Positions 8,803-17,298 are shown, counted from the first letter of the stretch. The stretch: 48,060 nucleotides of DNA from Desulfobacterales bacterium (GCA_030610995.1 JAUWQO010000010.1:1-48060); one strand, 5' to 3'. Numbers and translations are program-made. The notes: generated by a model from the letters alone, not told the origin.

Positions 8803-9060
8803 ATAAAATCCCAAATTTCAAGCATCAAATTACAAATAAATCCCAAATTTCAATATTCAATGACCAAAAGGGGATTAGTCGAGTAGGAAATTAGTCGAGT
8901 AGTCGAGTGGTTAACAACTCGACCATTTTTCCACTCGACCACTCGACTAAACAGGAGGTTTAGGTCATTTACGGGTTTGGGATTTTGAATTTTGGTCATT
9001 GTAATTTATTTGATATTTGTGATTTGTGATTTGTTATTTCAGGAAAGGAAATTCCTATAC
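8803..9060. repeat. Inverted copy of the composite F1/F2 element
   Basis: This is the reverse complement of the element at 4992-5206. The F1 right arm is at 8803-8870, the GTCGAG palindrome centred on GTTAAC at 8876-8952, and the F1 left arm at about 8963-9060. The last ends in CAGGAAAGGAAATTCCTATA, which matches the outer end of the element at 2821. Confidence 0.8.
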
Positions 9061-9069
9061 TAACAATTT

Positions 9070-10206
9070 ATGGGTCAGATTCTTAATAAAAAATCTGTTA
9101 TGATCATAGCCGGTGAAGCTTCCGGCGATATCCACGGATCGCGTCTTGTAATGGCCATGCATAAAAGAAACAGCGGCCTTTTTTTCTACGGTATTGGAGG
9201 CAGGGCTCTCAGGGACGCAGGGGTGAAGATTCTTGTTAATGCTGAAGAACTGTCTGTTGTTGGGATAACCGAAGTCTTTTCCAAGCTGACCGGCATTTTA
9301 AAAGGAATAAGAGCGGTTAAAAGGTCTCTTAAAGAGATGAGGCCGGATCTTCTTATCCTGATAGACTTTCCTGATTTTAATCTCCATATAGCGGCAACTG
9401 CAAAAAAGCTTAAAATACCTGTGCTTTATTACATCAGCCCCCAAGTTTGGGCGTGGAGGCCTGGTCGTGTCAACAAAATTGGAAAACTTGTCGATCATAT
9501 GGCTGTTATATTGCCCTTTGAGCAGCAGTTTTATAGAAAGCACAATATCCCCGTTACATTTGTGGGCCATCCTCTGTTAGACAAAAGCTACGCAACAGAT
9601 AACATCTGTAATAAGATAACAACCGGTGTATCTGTAATAGGTCTTTTGCCAGGCTCCCGCGACAGGGAAATAGCGCGGCATCTTCCGGTAATGCTTGAAG
9701 CAGCCGGTCTCATTTCAAAACGGGCCGGGAAGGTAAAATTCATTATTTCACTTGCGTCCTCTGTTGAGAGAGAACATGTAGAAGATATAATGAAAAATTA
9801 TAAAGTAACAATTGATTTTGATATTGTTGCAGACGGCGTGGACAAAGTCTTTAGACAATGCAAACTCGTTATTGCGGCATCAGGCACCGTTACTCTTGAA
9901 GCTGCGATTTCCGGCACTCCAATGTTAATTATTTACAAGGTGTCCCCGATAAGTTACTGGCTGGGCAAAATCATGATCAAGGTTAACAATATCGGCCTTG
10001 TTAACCTTATTGCAGGCAAAGAGATTGTGCCTGAACTGGTGCAGAGCAAGGCATCTCCTGAAAATATAGCAGATACGGCGCTTAATATGTTAAATGATGC
10101 TTCCGGCCTTGAAAGGTTGAGAAACGAACTCTCAGGCATAAGAAAGTCTCTGGGAGGACCGGGCGCTTCAGAACGGGTCGCTGAAATTGCTTTAGGCATG
10201 TTGTAA
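9070..10206 (+). CDS. lpxB: Lipid-A-disaccharide synthase LpxB
   Basis: LpxB (GT19) joins lipid X to UDP-2,3-diacylglucosamine to form the tetraacyl disaccharide 1-phosphate. The 378-residue protein opens with IIAGEASGDIHGSRL, carries YISPQVWAWRPGR and VGHPLLDK, and has the C-terminal donor-site stretch AASGTVTLEAAISGTPM. Length and motifs are standard. No Shine-Dalgarno sequence is visible; repeat sequence ends 9 bp before the ATG. A second in-frame ATG at residue 11 (MIIAGEASGD) would still leave the conserved start intact. Confidence 0.95.
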   Translation: MGQILNKKSVMIIAGEASGDIHGSRLVMAMHKRNSGLFFYGIGGRALRDAGVKILVNAEELSVVGITEVFSKLTGILKGIRAVKRSLKEMRPDLLILIDFPDFNLHIAATAKKLKIPVLYYISPQVWAWRPGRVNKIGKLVDHMAVILPFEQQFYRKHNIPVTFVGHPLLDKSYATDNICNKITTGVSVIGLLPGSRDREIARHLPVMLEAAGLISKRAGKVKFIISLASSVEREHVEDIMKNYKVTIDFDIVADGVDKVFRQCKLVIAASGTVTLEAAISGTPMLIIYKVSPISYWLGKIMIKVNNIGLVNLIAGKEIVPELVQSKASPENIADTALNMLNDASGLERLRNELSGIRKSLGGPGASERVAEIALGML

Positions 10207-10207
10207 G

Positions 10208-10306
10208 CGAGGGATTTAGGAATTTAGGAATTAAGGGATTGAGGAATTAAAATCAGTAGAATACCTTCAATTCCTAAATTCCCCAATTCCCCAATTCCTA
10301 AATTCA
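10208..10306. repeat. Palindromic GGAATTTA/AATTCCCC word array
   Basis: Tandem words of the type TTAGGAATT (10217-10250) face AATTCCTAAATTCCCC-type words (10268-10304). Related words are fused into the 3' end of msbA at 13044-13096. Confidence 0.75.
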
Positions 10307-10323
10307 ACGTGGTAAATTTTATT

Positions 10324-11010
10324 ATGTATTTAAAAGAAAAAAATAAAATTTCCGACATCAAGTGGAATCTTGTTGGTATCTTAGGCAAGCTTTTAATTGA
10401 TCTTCTTTTTAATACAATGAAGATTGAGCGGCAAGGATTTGAAAAAGTAAAACCGATCATTTCATCAGGAAAGGTTATATTTGCGGTATGGCATTCGAGA
10501 ATGCTTCTTGTCTCGTATCTTTGCAAAGGGCTTAACGGAACAGCAATGGTCAGCAGCTCAAAAGACGGTGAAATTGCTGCAAGGATAATTCAAAGACAGG
10601 GGCATGAAGCTGTTCGCGGCTCAACAAAAAAAGGCGGGCTTCATGCTCTGTCAATGCTTATAAAAAAGGTTAAAGAAAAAAATAAACCAGGCTTAATTGT
10701 TCCGGACGGCCCCCAGGGACCAAGATGTAAGGTTCAGCCTGGAATTATTATTCTGGCCCAAAAAACCGGATATCCAATAGCGCCTATCAGCTACAGCGCC
10801 AAGAAAATAAAGGTTTTTGCAAGTTGGGACCGTTTTATTATCCCTCTTCCTTTCACAAGATGCAGGGCTATATATGGCGACCCTGTGTATGTTCCACAAA
10901 ATGCCGACGAAAACGAGAGAAAAAAGCGCTTAATACTGCTTGAAAATGAACTGAATCGCATCACTTCCGATGCTGACCGTTATTATGGACATAATGTGAT
11001 CAGGGATTAG
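10324..11010 (+). CDS. DUF374 lysophospholipid acyltransferase-like protein (LpxJ-like)
   Basis: The 228-residue protein matches the DUF374 pattern. An acyltransferase-type histidine lies in VWHSRMLL, SSSKDGEIAARIIQ follows, and then the hallmark LIVPDGPQGPRCKVQPG. Helicobacter LpxJ, a late lipid A acyltransferase that can act before Kdo addition, belongs to this family (established knowledge). Its position between lpxB and msbA supports a lipid A role. An LpxL-like acyltransferase is also encoded at 18693, so two secondary acylations are possible. The start is uncertain: a GTG lies in frame at 10309, and neither start has a visible ribosome site because the spacer is repeat sequence. Confidence 0.85.
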   Translation: MYLKEKNKISDIKWNLVGILGKLLIDLLFNTMKIERQGFEKVKPIISSGKVIFAVWHSRMLLVSYLCKGLNGTAMVSSSKDGEIAARIIQRQGHEAVRGSTKKGGLHALSMLIKKVKEKNKPGLIVPDGPQGPRCKVQPGIIILAQKTGYPIAPISYSAKKIKVFASWDRFIIPLPFTRCRAIYGDPVYVPQNADENERKKRLILLENELNRITSDADRYYGHNVIRD

Positions 11011-11283
11011 AGGATTAGAGGATTAGAGGATTAAATTCAAAATTAACCGTAGCCGTTCACGGCTTGAAATTGGAAATTGGAAAGTAGAAATTAGGGAGAC
11101 CTGTCTGCGTGCGGGCACGCACAGGCAGGGATGAAACTCGGCCCAAAATTGAATGCGTTCATCAACAGTACACGTGCAGCGCAGGCGCTTGCGCCGCGTG
11201 AAAGCATGAAGGCCAAATTTCCAATTTCCAATTTCAACGTTCCGTGAACGGTTACAATTAACCTAACACCTAACACCTAACAC
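11011..11283. repeat. Three stacked repeats before msbA (AGGATTAG, F4, CCTAACA)
   Basis: About 11009-11034 holds three 8-bp AGGATTAG units at the end of the acyltransferase gene. About 11050-11255 is an F4 palindrome: GTAGCCGTTCACGGC faces CCGTGAACGGTTAC, with CAATTTC units, and its interior carries a further 110 bp of unique sequence. 11262-11283 holds three CCTAACA heptamers. No gene is seen in this 289-bp gap. Confidence 0.75.
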
Positions 11284-11299
11284 GTTTTATCAAAATTAT

Positions 11300-13099
11300 A
11301 TGATAAAAAAAACTTTATCATCGCTTATAACGAACGACAAACACAGGCGGCTGCTTGCGCTGATAAAAGACAACTGGCTCAGGCTGTTTCTTGCCATGGC
11401 ATGTATGATGGTTATAGCTCTTGCAACCTCTGCTACAGCCTTTTTAGTAAAACCTGCGCTTGATGATATATTTTTCAATAAAAACATCAAGATGTTAAAA
11501 CTGATTCCAATTGTAGTTATTATTATATACCTTTTGCGGGGGCTTGGAATGTATGGCCAGGCCTATCTTATGAATTATGTTGGAGAGAGTGTTATAAGAA
11601 GACTTAGAAACAGTCTTTACGACCATATTCAGGATCTTCCGATCTCCTTTTTTCATAAAGAAAAGACCGGCACCCTGATGTCTCGCGTCACAAGTGATGT
11701 AGGTGTTATCAAAGGTATGGTATCTACCGCTGTAACAGGGGCATTAAAGGACGCGTTTACCATAGTGGGTTTAACAATAGTTATATTTTACCGGGACTGG
11801 AAGATGGCTCTGTTCGCATTTATAATTTTACCGATCGCCTTTATCCCTGTTGTGGAATTTGGAAGGCGTGTGCGCAAAATCAGCACAGGTTGCCAGGAGG
11901 CGATAGCAGATCTGAGTTCTTTCCTGCATGAAACCTTTGCGGGCAACAAGATAGTCAAAGCGTTCGGAATGGAGCCGTATGAAAAGAAACGTTTTCATGA
12001 AAAAACGCTCAATCTTTTTAAACTTGAGATGAAGGCGGTTATAGCCAAATCTCTTTCATCGCCTATCATGGAGTTTCTTGCAGGATTAGGGATAGCCTTT
12101 ATTATATGGTACGGTGGTTCAAAAGTGATTTCCGGCACTTCAACACCCGGAACATTTTTTTCTTTTATGGCCGCAGTTCTTATGCTGTATGACCCTGTAA
12201 AAAAACTAAGCGGCCTGAACAATGCGATTCAGCAGGGGCTTGCGGCTTCAGACAGGGTCTTTGACATAATAGACAGAAAATCCGAGATCGCAGAGGATGA
12301 CAACCCTCTAAAAATCCAATCCAGGCCCCACCGTGTAACATTTGATAATGTTTTCTTTAAATATGATGAGGAAATGGTATTAAAAAACATCAGCCTTGAT
12401 GTCAAAGCCGGAGAGATACTGGCTTTAGTGGGAATGAGCGGAGGCGGGAAAACCTCACTCGTTAATCTGATACCAAGATTTTACGATGTAAGTAGAGGGG
12501 CAATCCTGATTGACGGGGTCGATATCCGAAAGGCATCAATATCGTCGCTTCGCAAGCAGATAGCAATAGTAACGCAGGAACCGATACTTTTTAATGATAC
12601 CGTGAGAAACAATGTTGCTTATGGGAACCAAAACGCATCTCAAAAGGAGATTGAAAATGTTGTAAAGGCTGCCTATGCTTATGATTTTATACAGGGTTTC
12701 CCGGATAAGTACGACACAATAATTGGAGAGCTTGGAGCGCGTCTGTCAGGCGGAGAAAAACAGCGGATATGCATAGCCAGGGCGCTGTTAAAGGATGCCC
12801 CTATCTTAATACTCGACGAGGCTACATCATCATTAGACACAGAGTCTGAAATGCTTGTTCAGAAGGCCCTTGAAAATCTGATGAAGGGTCGCACTACCTT
12901 TGTAATTGCTCACAGGCTTTCAACCATCGACTATGCCAATAGGATAGTAGTAATTGTAGATGGCCTGATTGTGGAAGAAGGAGAACAGGAAGAACTGATC
13001 GCCCGCCGGGGAGAATTTTACAAACTCTATCAGATGCAGTTTAACAATTCAGGGATTCAGGGATTCAGGAATTCAGGAATTGAGGGATTGAGGAATTGA
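11300..13099 (+). CDS. msbA: Lipid A export ATP-binding/permease protein MsbA
   Basis: MsbA flips core-lipid A across the inner membrane using ATP. The 599-residue protein is a full half-transporter. Six membrane segments span about 30-310, followed by an ABC domain with Walker A (GMSGGGKTSLVNL), signature LSGGEKQRICIARALL, Walker B (ILILDEATSSLD) and the H-loop in IAHRLSTI. The normal end is near YKLYQMQF. The last residues (NNSGIQGFRNSGIEGLRN) are encoded by a palindromic word repeat that has run into the gene. The stop overlaps the lptF start (TTGA). No ribosome site is seen at the ATG; CCTAACA repeats lie just upstream. Confidence 0.94.
   Translation: MIKKTLSSLITNDKHRRLLALIKDNWLRLFLAMACMMVIALATSATAFLVKPALDDIFFNKNIKMLKLIPIVVIIIYLLRGLGMYGQAYLMNYVGESVIRRLRNSLYDHIQDLPISFFHKEKTGTLMSRVTSDVGVIKGMVSTAVTGALKDAFTIVGLTIVIFYRDWKMALFAFIILPIAFIPVVEFGRRVRKISTGCQEAIADLSSFLHETFAGNKIVKAFGMEPYEKKRFHEKTLNLFKLEMKAVIAKSLSSPIMEFLAGLGIAFIIWYGGSKVISGTSTPGTFFSFMAAVLMLYDPVKKLSGLNNAIQQGLAASDRVFDIIDRKSEIAEDDNPLKIQSRPHRVTFDNVFFKYDEEMVLKNISLDVKAGEILALVGMSGGGKTSLVNLIPRFYDVSRGAILIDGVDIRKASISSLRKQIAIVTQEPILFNDTVRNNVAYGNQNASQKEIENVVKAAYAYDFIQGFPDKYDTIIGELGARLSGGEKQRICIARALLKDAPILILDEATSSLDTESEMLVQKALENLMKGRTTFVIAHRLSTIDYANRIVVIVDGLIVEEGEQEELIARRGEFYKLYQMQFNNSGIQGFRNSGIEGLRN
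13044..13096. repeat. GGATTCAGG/GGAATT word repeat fused into msbA 3' end
   Basis: Words such as GGGATTCA and GGAATTCA repeat in tandem and encode the MsbA tail. They also provide GAGGA just before the TTG start of lptF. Related words occur at 10208-10306. Confidence 0.7.
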
Positions 13100-14256
13100 T
13101 CAACTCAATTATAAACAGATATTTATTCAAAGAGATGATCCCGCCCTTTGTCATTAATGTCATGTTTTTCACATTTGTTTTTCTGCTGACAAAAATACTT
13201 GACATAATAAACCTGATTGTAAATTACAAAATAGGTTTATCCGCTGTTTTCCTGATGCTTATCTATTCCGTGCCTCATTTCCTTGAGTTTGTCATCCCCA
13301 TTTCAATAATGATGTCTGTTCTTTTAACCTTCCTTAGATTGTCTGCCGATAATGAAATTGTAGCCCTTAAAGCCGGAGGAGTAGGTATTTACGGGCTTCT
13401 TCCTCCGGTATTTCTCTTTTGTTTAATGGGATGTCTGCTAACAGGCTTTATGACAATCTATGGAGTGCCGTGGGGCAGGCTATCCTTTAAAACATTGACT
13501 TATGACGTGGTTGCATCAAATATCGATATCGGTCTTAAAGAGAGAACCTTTAATGACAGCTTTAAGGATGTGATGATTTATGTAAATAAAGTTGATTTAA
13601 GAAACAAAGCATTGATAAATGTTTTTATTGAAGACCAAAGGGACAAAAACATCGTCAGCACTGTGATCGCTCCAACCGGCAAGCTGTTTAGCGAACCAGA
13701 CAAACTTGCTTTTCACCTCCGGCTTTATAACGGAACAATAAATCAGGTCGACCTTAAAGGCAGGGCCGTGCATTCAATAAATTTTGACACCTATGATATA
13801 AGTCTCGATCTTAAAAAGGCTGTTTATGCGGCAAAATCAAGCCAAAAGGATGAAAAAGAGATGAGTCTATCTGAGTTGACTCGATATCTACAATCGGCAG
13901 CAAAGAAAGATATCCAATACTATACGGCTCTTATAGCATTTCACAAAAAATTTTCACTTCCTTTTGCCTGTTTTGTTTTAGGGCTTGTCGCAGTTCCTTT
14001 AGGCATAGAGTCAAGTTCTTCAAGGCGGTCATTTGGTTTGGGGCTTGGCCTTGTTTTCTTTTTGGCCTATTATTTGATGCTGTCTGCAGGTTGGGTCTTT
14101 GGCGAAGCAGGTATCTATCCCCCGGTTATCGGTATGTGGGCTCCAAATATTGTTATCGGCGCTATAGGATTATATCTTTTTATCAGAACAGCCAATGAAC
14201 GTCCGATAAAGATCTATCCGGCTCTTAATTTGTTAAAAATGAAATTTAAAAGATGA
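13096..14256 (+). CDS. lptF: LPS export permease LptF (YjgP/YjgQ family)
   Basis: LptF pairs with LptG as the membrane part of the LptB2FG ABC transporter that lifts LPS out of the inner membrane. The 386-residue protein starts INRYLFKEMIPPF, the family's usual opening. It has about three N-terminal membrane helices, a periplasmic domain (about 130-270) and three C-terminal helices ending with ANIVIGAIGLYLF. The TTG start at 13096 overlaps the msbA stop; its GAGGA ribosome site lies inside a repeat. Adjacent lptF and lptG genes are normal, but here they are separated by 276 bp of repeat and a gene remnant. Confidence 0.9.
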   Translation: MINSIINRYLFKEMIPPFVINVMFFTFVFLLTKILDIINLIVNYKIGLSAVFLMLIYSVPHFLEFVIPISIMMSVLLTFLRLSADNEIVALKAGGVGIYGLLPPVFLFCLMGCLLTGFMTIYGVPWGRLSFKTLTYDVVASNIDIGLKERTFNDSFKDVMIYVNKVDLRNKALINVFIEDQRDKNIVSTVIAPTGKLFSEPDKLAFHLRLYNGTINQVDLKGRAVHSINFDTYDISLDLKKAVYAAKSSQKDEKEMSLSELTRYLQSAAKKDIQYYTALIAFHKKFSLPFACFVLGLVAVPLGIESSSSRRSFGLGLGLVFFLAYYLMLSAGWVFGEAGIYPPVIGMWAPNIVIGAIGLYLFIRTANERPIKIYPALNLLKMKFKR

Positions 14257-14258
14257 TA

Positions 14259-14514
14259 ACTACTCAGGAGTCAGAAGTCAGGAGCCAGAATCCAGAATAG
14301 AAGAAGTATGGGTATATTAGCCGGAATAGAAATGGCAGCTCTCCTGAACTGGGAAGTAAGGCCATACGTCTCATTTGATGGAAAACTGCCGCTAAGATGA
14401 TACGAGGATAAAACAAATTGATGAGCCTTTTGCCAAACAATCAAGTCTTGAAAATGCTTGCCTGGTTCCCTTTTCATTCTGACTCCTGAATTCTGGCTCC
14501 TGGCTCCTGAATAG
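14259..14514. repeat. Inverted AGTCAGAAGTCAGGAG arms around a broken gene
   Basis: The left arm (14259-14299), built of CAGGAGTCAGAAGTCAGG words, faces the right arm (14478-14514), built of GACTCCTGAATTCTGGCTCC words. Together they enclose a truncated four-helix-bundle gene on the opposite strand. The module fills the lptF-lptG gap. Confidence 0.75.
14330..14477 (-). pseudogene. Truncated four-helix-bundle (S23/IVP family) protein
   Basis: An open frame starting at 14477 reads through HFQDLIVWQKAHQFVLSSYH, FPSNETYGLTSQ and FRRAAISIPANI. These are the N-terminal helices of the S23-like four-helix-bundle family, found inside 23S rRNA intervening sequences and related in fold to bAvd of diversity-generating retroelements (established knowledge). 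Just after PANI the frame runs into the repeat arm, so the C-terminal half (about 60 residues) is missing. It is probably non-functional. Confidence 0.75.
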
Positions 14515-14532
14515 TTACAAATAAATTGCTTT

Positions 14533-15609
14533 ATGCCGATAATATATAAATATTTGACCGGAGAAATTTTCAAATACTTTGCAATCATTCTAACAATGGT
14601 TGTAGGTATTTATGTTGCGGTCGATTTTTTTGAAAAAGTAGATAACTTTATGGAAGCGGGTCTTTCTCTTTCAAAGACCTTTTCCTATTTAATATTAAAG
14701 ATACCATTTATTGTCGCCCAGATAATTCCGCTCAGCATCCTGCTTGCAGTGCTGATTGTCTTTGGCCTGATGACTAAAAACAATGAACTGGTTGCTTTAA
14801 AAAGCAGCGGCATAAGCATCTATTATTTTTTAATGCCGGTAATTTTATTGGGAGTAATATTTAGCGCTTTTCTTTTTTTCCTGTCAGAAGTAATTGTCCC
14901 GGTAAGTATGGAACATGCTAACAGGATATGGCTAAAGGATGTCAGAAAAGAATCCGCCGTAATGTCAAAGGAAAAAGACATCTGGATTAAGGGCAATCGC
15001 ATAATAACTCACATAAAACACTATAATTCTGCAAACAGGGCTATATTAGGCATTACTATCAACTATTTTGACATAGATTTCAGGCTTATTAGAAGGATTG
15101 ATGCAAAAAAAGGTGTTTTCATTCAAAACAGATGGTACCTGTATGATGTAGCGCAGCAAAATCTTAATAAGAAAGATAATAACTACAAGATAAGCTTCCA
15201 TGAAAAGATTATTGAGAAGTTGGATTTTATGCCCGATGATTTAATGAGGGTTATAAAAAAATCGGAAGATATGAGTTTCAGGGAGCTGATCGCATATATC
15301 AGAAAGATTGAAGCAGAAGGATATGACGCCACAAGTTACAGGGTGGACCTTTATGCCAAGACAGCTTTTCCTTTTGTTTGCATTATTATGTGCATGATAG
15401 GCACAGGCATTGCTGTAAGAGGAAAAATCAAGGAAGGTCTGCCCGTCATCATTGCATGCGGCATAGGGATAGCATTTCTTTATTGGATCTCTTATAGCTT
15501 TTGCATATCGCTTGGATATGGAGAAATGCTTCCTCCTGTTATTGCCGCATGGGCTACAAATCTTATTTTTTTATGTTTTGGCGTCTTGACGCTATTAAAC
15601 GCCGATTAG
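14533..15609 (+). CDS. lptG: LPS export permease LptG (YjgP/YjgQ family)
   Basis: LptG is the second membrane partner of LptF in LPS extraction. The 358-residue protein opens IIYKYLTGEIFKYF and has three N-terminal membrane helices. KNNELVALKSSGISIYYF is a conserved cytosolic stretch shared with LptF (compare DNEIVALKAGGVGIY there). A periplasmic domain spans about 130-260, followed by three C-terminal helices. It could in principle be a second LptF, but order and length favour LptG. The ATG at 14533 has no visible ribosome site; the spacer upstream is repeat. Confidence 0.88.
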   Translation: MPIIYKYLTGEIFKYFAIILTMVVGIYVAVDFFEKVDNFMEAGLSLSKTFSYLILKIPFIVAQIIPLSILLAVLIVFGLMTKNNELVALKSSGISIYYFLMPVILLGVIFSAFLFFLSEVIVPVSMEHANRIWLKDVRKESAVMSKEKDIWIKGNRIITHIKHYNSANRAILGITINYFDIDFRLIRRIDAKKGVFIQNRWYLYDVAQQNLNKKDNNYKISFHEKIIEKLDFMPDDLMRVIKKSEDMSFRELIAYIRKIEAEGYDATSYRVDLYAKTAFPFVCIIMCMIGTGIAVRGKIKEGLPVIIACGIGIAFLYWISYSFCISLGYGEMLPPVIAAWATNLIFLCFGVLTLLNAD

Positions 15610-15610
15610 C

Positions 15611-15697
15611 TCGATTAGAGAATTAGTTGAGTAGTCGAGTAGAAAAATAGTCGAGTGGGGAATTGGTCGAGTGGTCGAGTGGGGAAGTAGTCGAGTT
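15611..15697. repeat. F2 left arm, GTCGAGTAG words
   Basis: About eight imperfect GTCGAGTGG/GTCGAGTAG words begin just after the lptG stop. They are complementary to the large array at 15852-15970. Confidence 0.8.
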
Positions 15698-15701
15698 GGG
15701 G

Positions 15702-15836
15702 ATGAATATGAACTTAAAGAACGATTTCCGGTGAGTTGAAGGTTTGGCAAAAGTGTCCTGATATTAGAGTCATTATATGGAAATTATGCAAAAGGTTTAC
15801 TGCAGAAGAAAAATATCGGTTAATTGATCAATGAGG
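15702..15836 (+). pseudogene. Frameshifted four-helix-bundle (S23/IVP family) remnant
   Basis: From the ATG at 15702 the frame reads NMNLKNDFR. One extra T then shifts it to ELKVWQKCPDIRVIIWKLCK and FTAEEKYRLIDQ, and a missing A at 15829-15832 breaks it again before MR. With two single-base corrections this is the start of an S23-like four-helix-bundle protein of a different subfamily from the remnant at 14330-14477. The C-terminal part is absent, and ACTCGAC repeats begin about 15 bp later. Confidence 0.7.
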
Positions 15837-15851
15837 TTGTTTCAGCTATTT

Positions 15852-15970
15852 GACCACTCGACCACTCGACTACTCGACTACTCGACTACTCGACTACTCG
15901 ACTACTCGACTACTCGACCACTCGACTACTCGACTACTCGACTACTCGACTACTCGACTACTCGACTACT
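15852..15970. repeat. VNTR-like array of about 15 copies of an 8-bp ACTCGACT unit
   Basis: Nearly perfect tandem CTACTCGA units (with a few CCACTCGA variants) cover 119 bp and end 15 bp before the waaA start codon. Such arrays are prone to slippage. Transcribed with the left arm at 15611-15697, it would form a long hairpin around the S23 remnant. Confidence 0.9.
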
Positions 15971-15985
15971 AGCGGAGCGAAAGCC

Positions 15986-17290
15986 TTGATTCTTTTATAT
16001 AATATTCTTCTTGCAGCAGGAATTACCATGGGGCTTCCTCTGATAATTCCGTTTGTGCTCGCAACCGATAAAAGACGAAAAACGGTTCTTCACAGGCTGG
16101 GGCTTATGCCGCTTCCAAAAGCCATAAGCCAAAACAAATCCCAAAAACGCGGCAACAGACCGATATGGATACATGCCCTTTCTGTCGGCGAGGTTCTTTC
16201 CGCAGTTCCTCTAATTAAAGAATTGAAGACCTGTTTCAAACATCAGGATATTGTTTTTTCAGCTTCTACAAAAACAGGGTTTGAAATAGCAAATAATCTT
16301 TTAAAAGAAAATGTAGATTCAATATTTTTCTTTCCCTATGATTTGCTGATTTCGGTAAAACATATTGCAGCAAAAGTTGAGCCGGCCATCGTTATTATTG
16401 TTGAGTCTGATATATGGCCGAATTTTCTGTTTGAAATGAAAAGGCGCAATGTTCCTGTGGTCCTTGTAAACGCAAGGCTTTCAAAAAAATCATATTTTGG
16501 ATACAAACGGTTTTTATTCTTTTCTAAAAGACTTTTTTTATCCTTTTCAAAAATTTGCGTTCAGTCTTCGGAAGATGCTCATCGTTTTAGCCTCCTCGGG
16601 ATTCCGCCAGACAGGATAACAATAACCGGAAACATAAAATTTGACCAGCAATACGATTTCGCCGGCCGTGAAGAAATAAATAAATTAAGGCAATCTTTGC
16701 TTGTCAAGCCGTCTCAAAAGATCCTGCTGGCAGGGAGCACGCATTACGGGGAAGAAGCAATACTGCTTGATGCCTTTTCAAGACTAAAAAAGAAATATCC
16801 CGATCTTATCCTTATTATTGTTCCCAGAAATCCGGATCGCGCCGGATCAGTATGCCGAATCTGTAAATCAGCGGGTCTTTTTGCGGTCACAATGTCTGAT
16901 CTTGAAGAAAAAAAGCCTGAACCGGATGTAATCGTTGTTGACAGGATAGGAATATTAAAAATGTTTTACGCCATAGCAGATATAGCCTTTGTGGGCGGAA
17001 GCCTTGTAAGATCCGGGGGGCACAATCCTCTTGAGCCTGCGGCATTTTCCAGGCCGGTTATCTTTGGTCCTGACATGAGTGATTTTGCAGATATATCAGA
17101 TATGCTTATAAAATCGGGCGGAGCTGTCTCTGTGCAGGATGCAGAAAGCATATATAATATTGTATCAGATCTGCTGACTGACAACCAGAAAGCCGGAGAA
17201 ATGGGGAGTATAGCTCTGAAAGTCTTTAATGCCAATAAAGGGGCTGTTGAAAAGACATTGAATGTGATAAAGTTTGTAAATGTCAAATAG
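15986..17290 (+). CDS. waaA: 3-deoxy-D-manno-octulosonic-acid transferase WaaA (KdtA)
   Basis: WaaA (GT30) adds Kdo from CMP-Kdo to the lipid A precursor at the cytosolic face of the inner membrane. The 434-residue protein begins with a membrane anchor (ILLYNILLAAGITMGLPLII). It has IWIHALSVGEVLSAVPLIK, the acceptor-side VESDIWPNFL, VNARLSKKSYFGY, LAGSTHYGEE and the donor-site GGHNPLEPAAF. The start is a TTG with GGAG at 15973-15976; no better start keeps the anchor. lpxK follows after 8 bp. Mono- or bifunctionality cannot be read from the sequence. Confidence 0.93.
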   Translation: MILLYNILLAAGITMGLPLIIPFVLATDKRRKTVLHRLGLMPLPKAISQNKSQKRGNRPIWIHALSVGEVLSAVPLIKELKTCFKHQDIVFSASTKTGFEIANNLLKENVDSIFFFPYDLLISVKHIAAKVEPAIVIIVESDIWPNFLFEMKRRNVPVVLVNARLSKKSYFGYKRFLFFSKRLFLSFSKICVQSSEDAHRFSLLGIPPDRITITGNIKFDQQYDFAGREEINKLRQSLLVKPSQKILLAGSTHYGEEAILLDAFSRLKKKYPDLILIIVPRNPDRAGSVCRICKSAGLFAVTMSDLEEKKPEPDVIVVDRIGILKMFYAIADIAFVGGSLVRSGGHNPLEPAAFSRPVIFGPDMSDFADISDMLIKSGGAVSVQDAESIYNIVSDLLTDNQKAGEMGSIALKVFNANKGAVEKTLNVIKFVNVK

Positions 17291-17298
17291 ATAATCAG

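Noticed and set aside
15852-15970. Regular repeats that might suggest a CRISPR array
   Set aside because: The unit is 8 bp with no spacers, and no cas gene is present; it is a simple tandem array.
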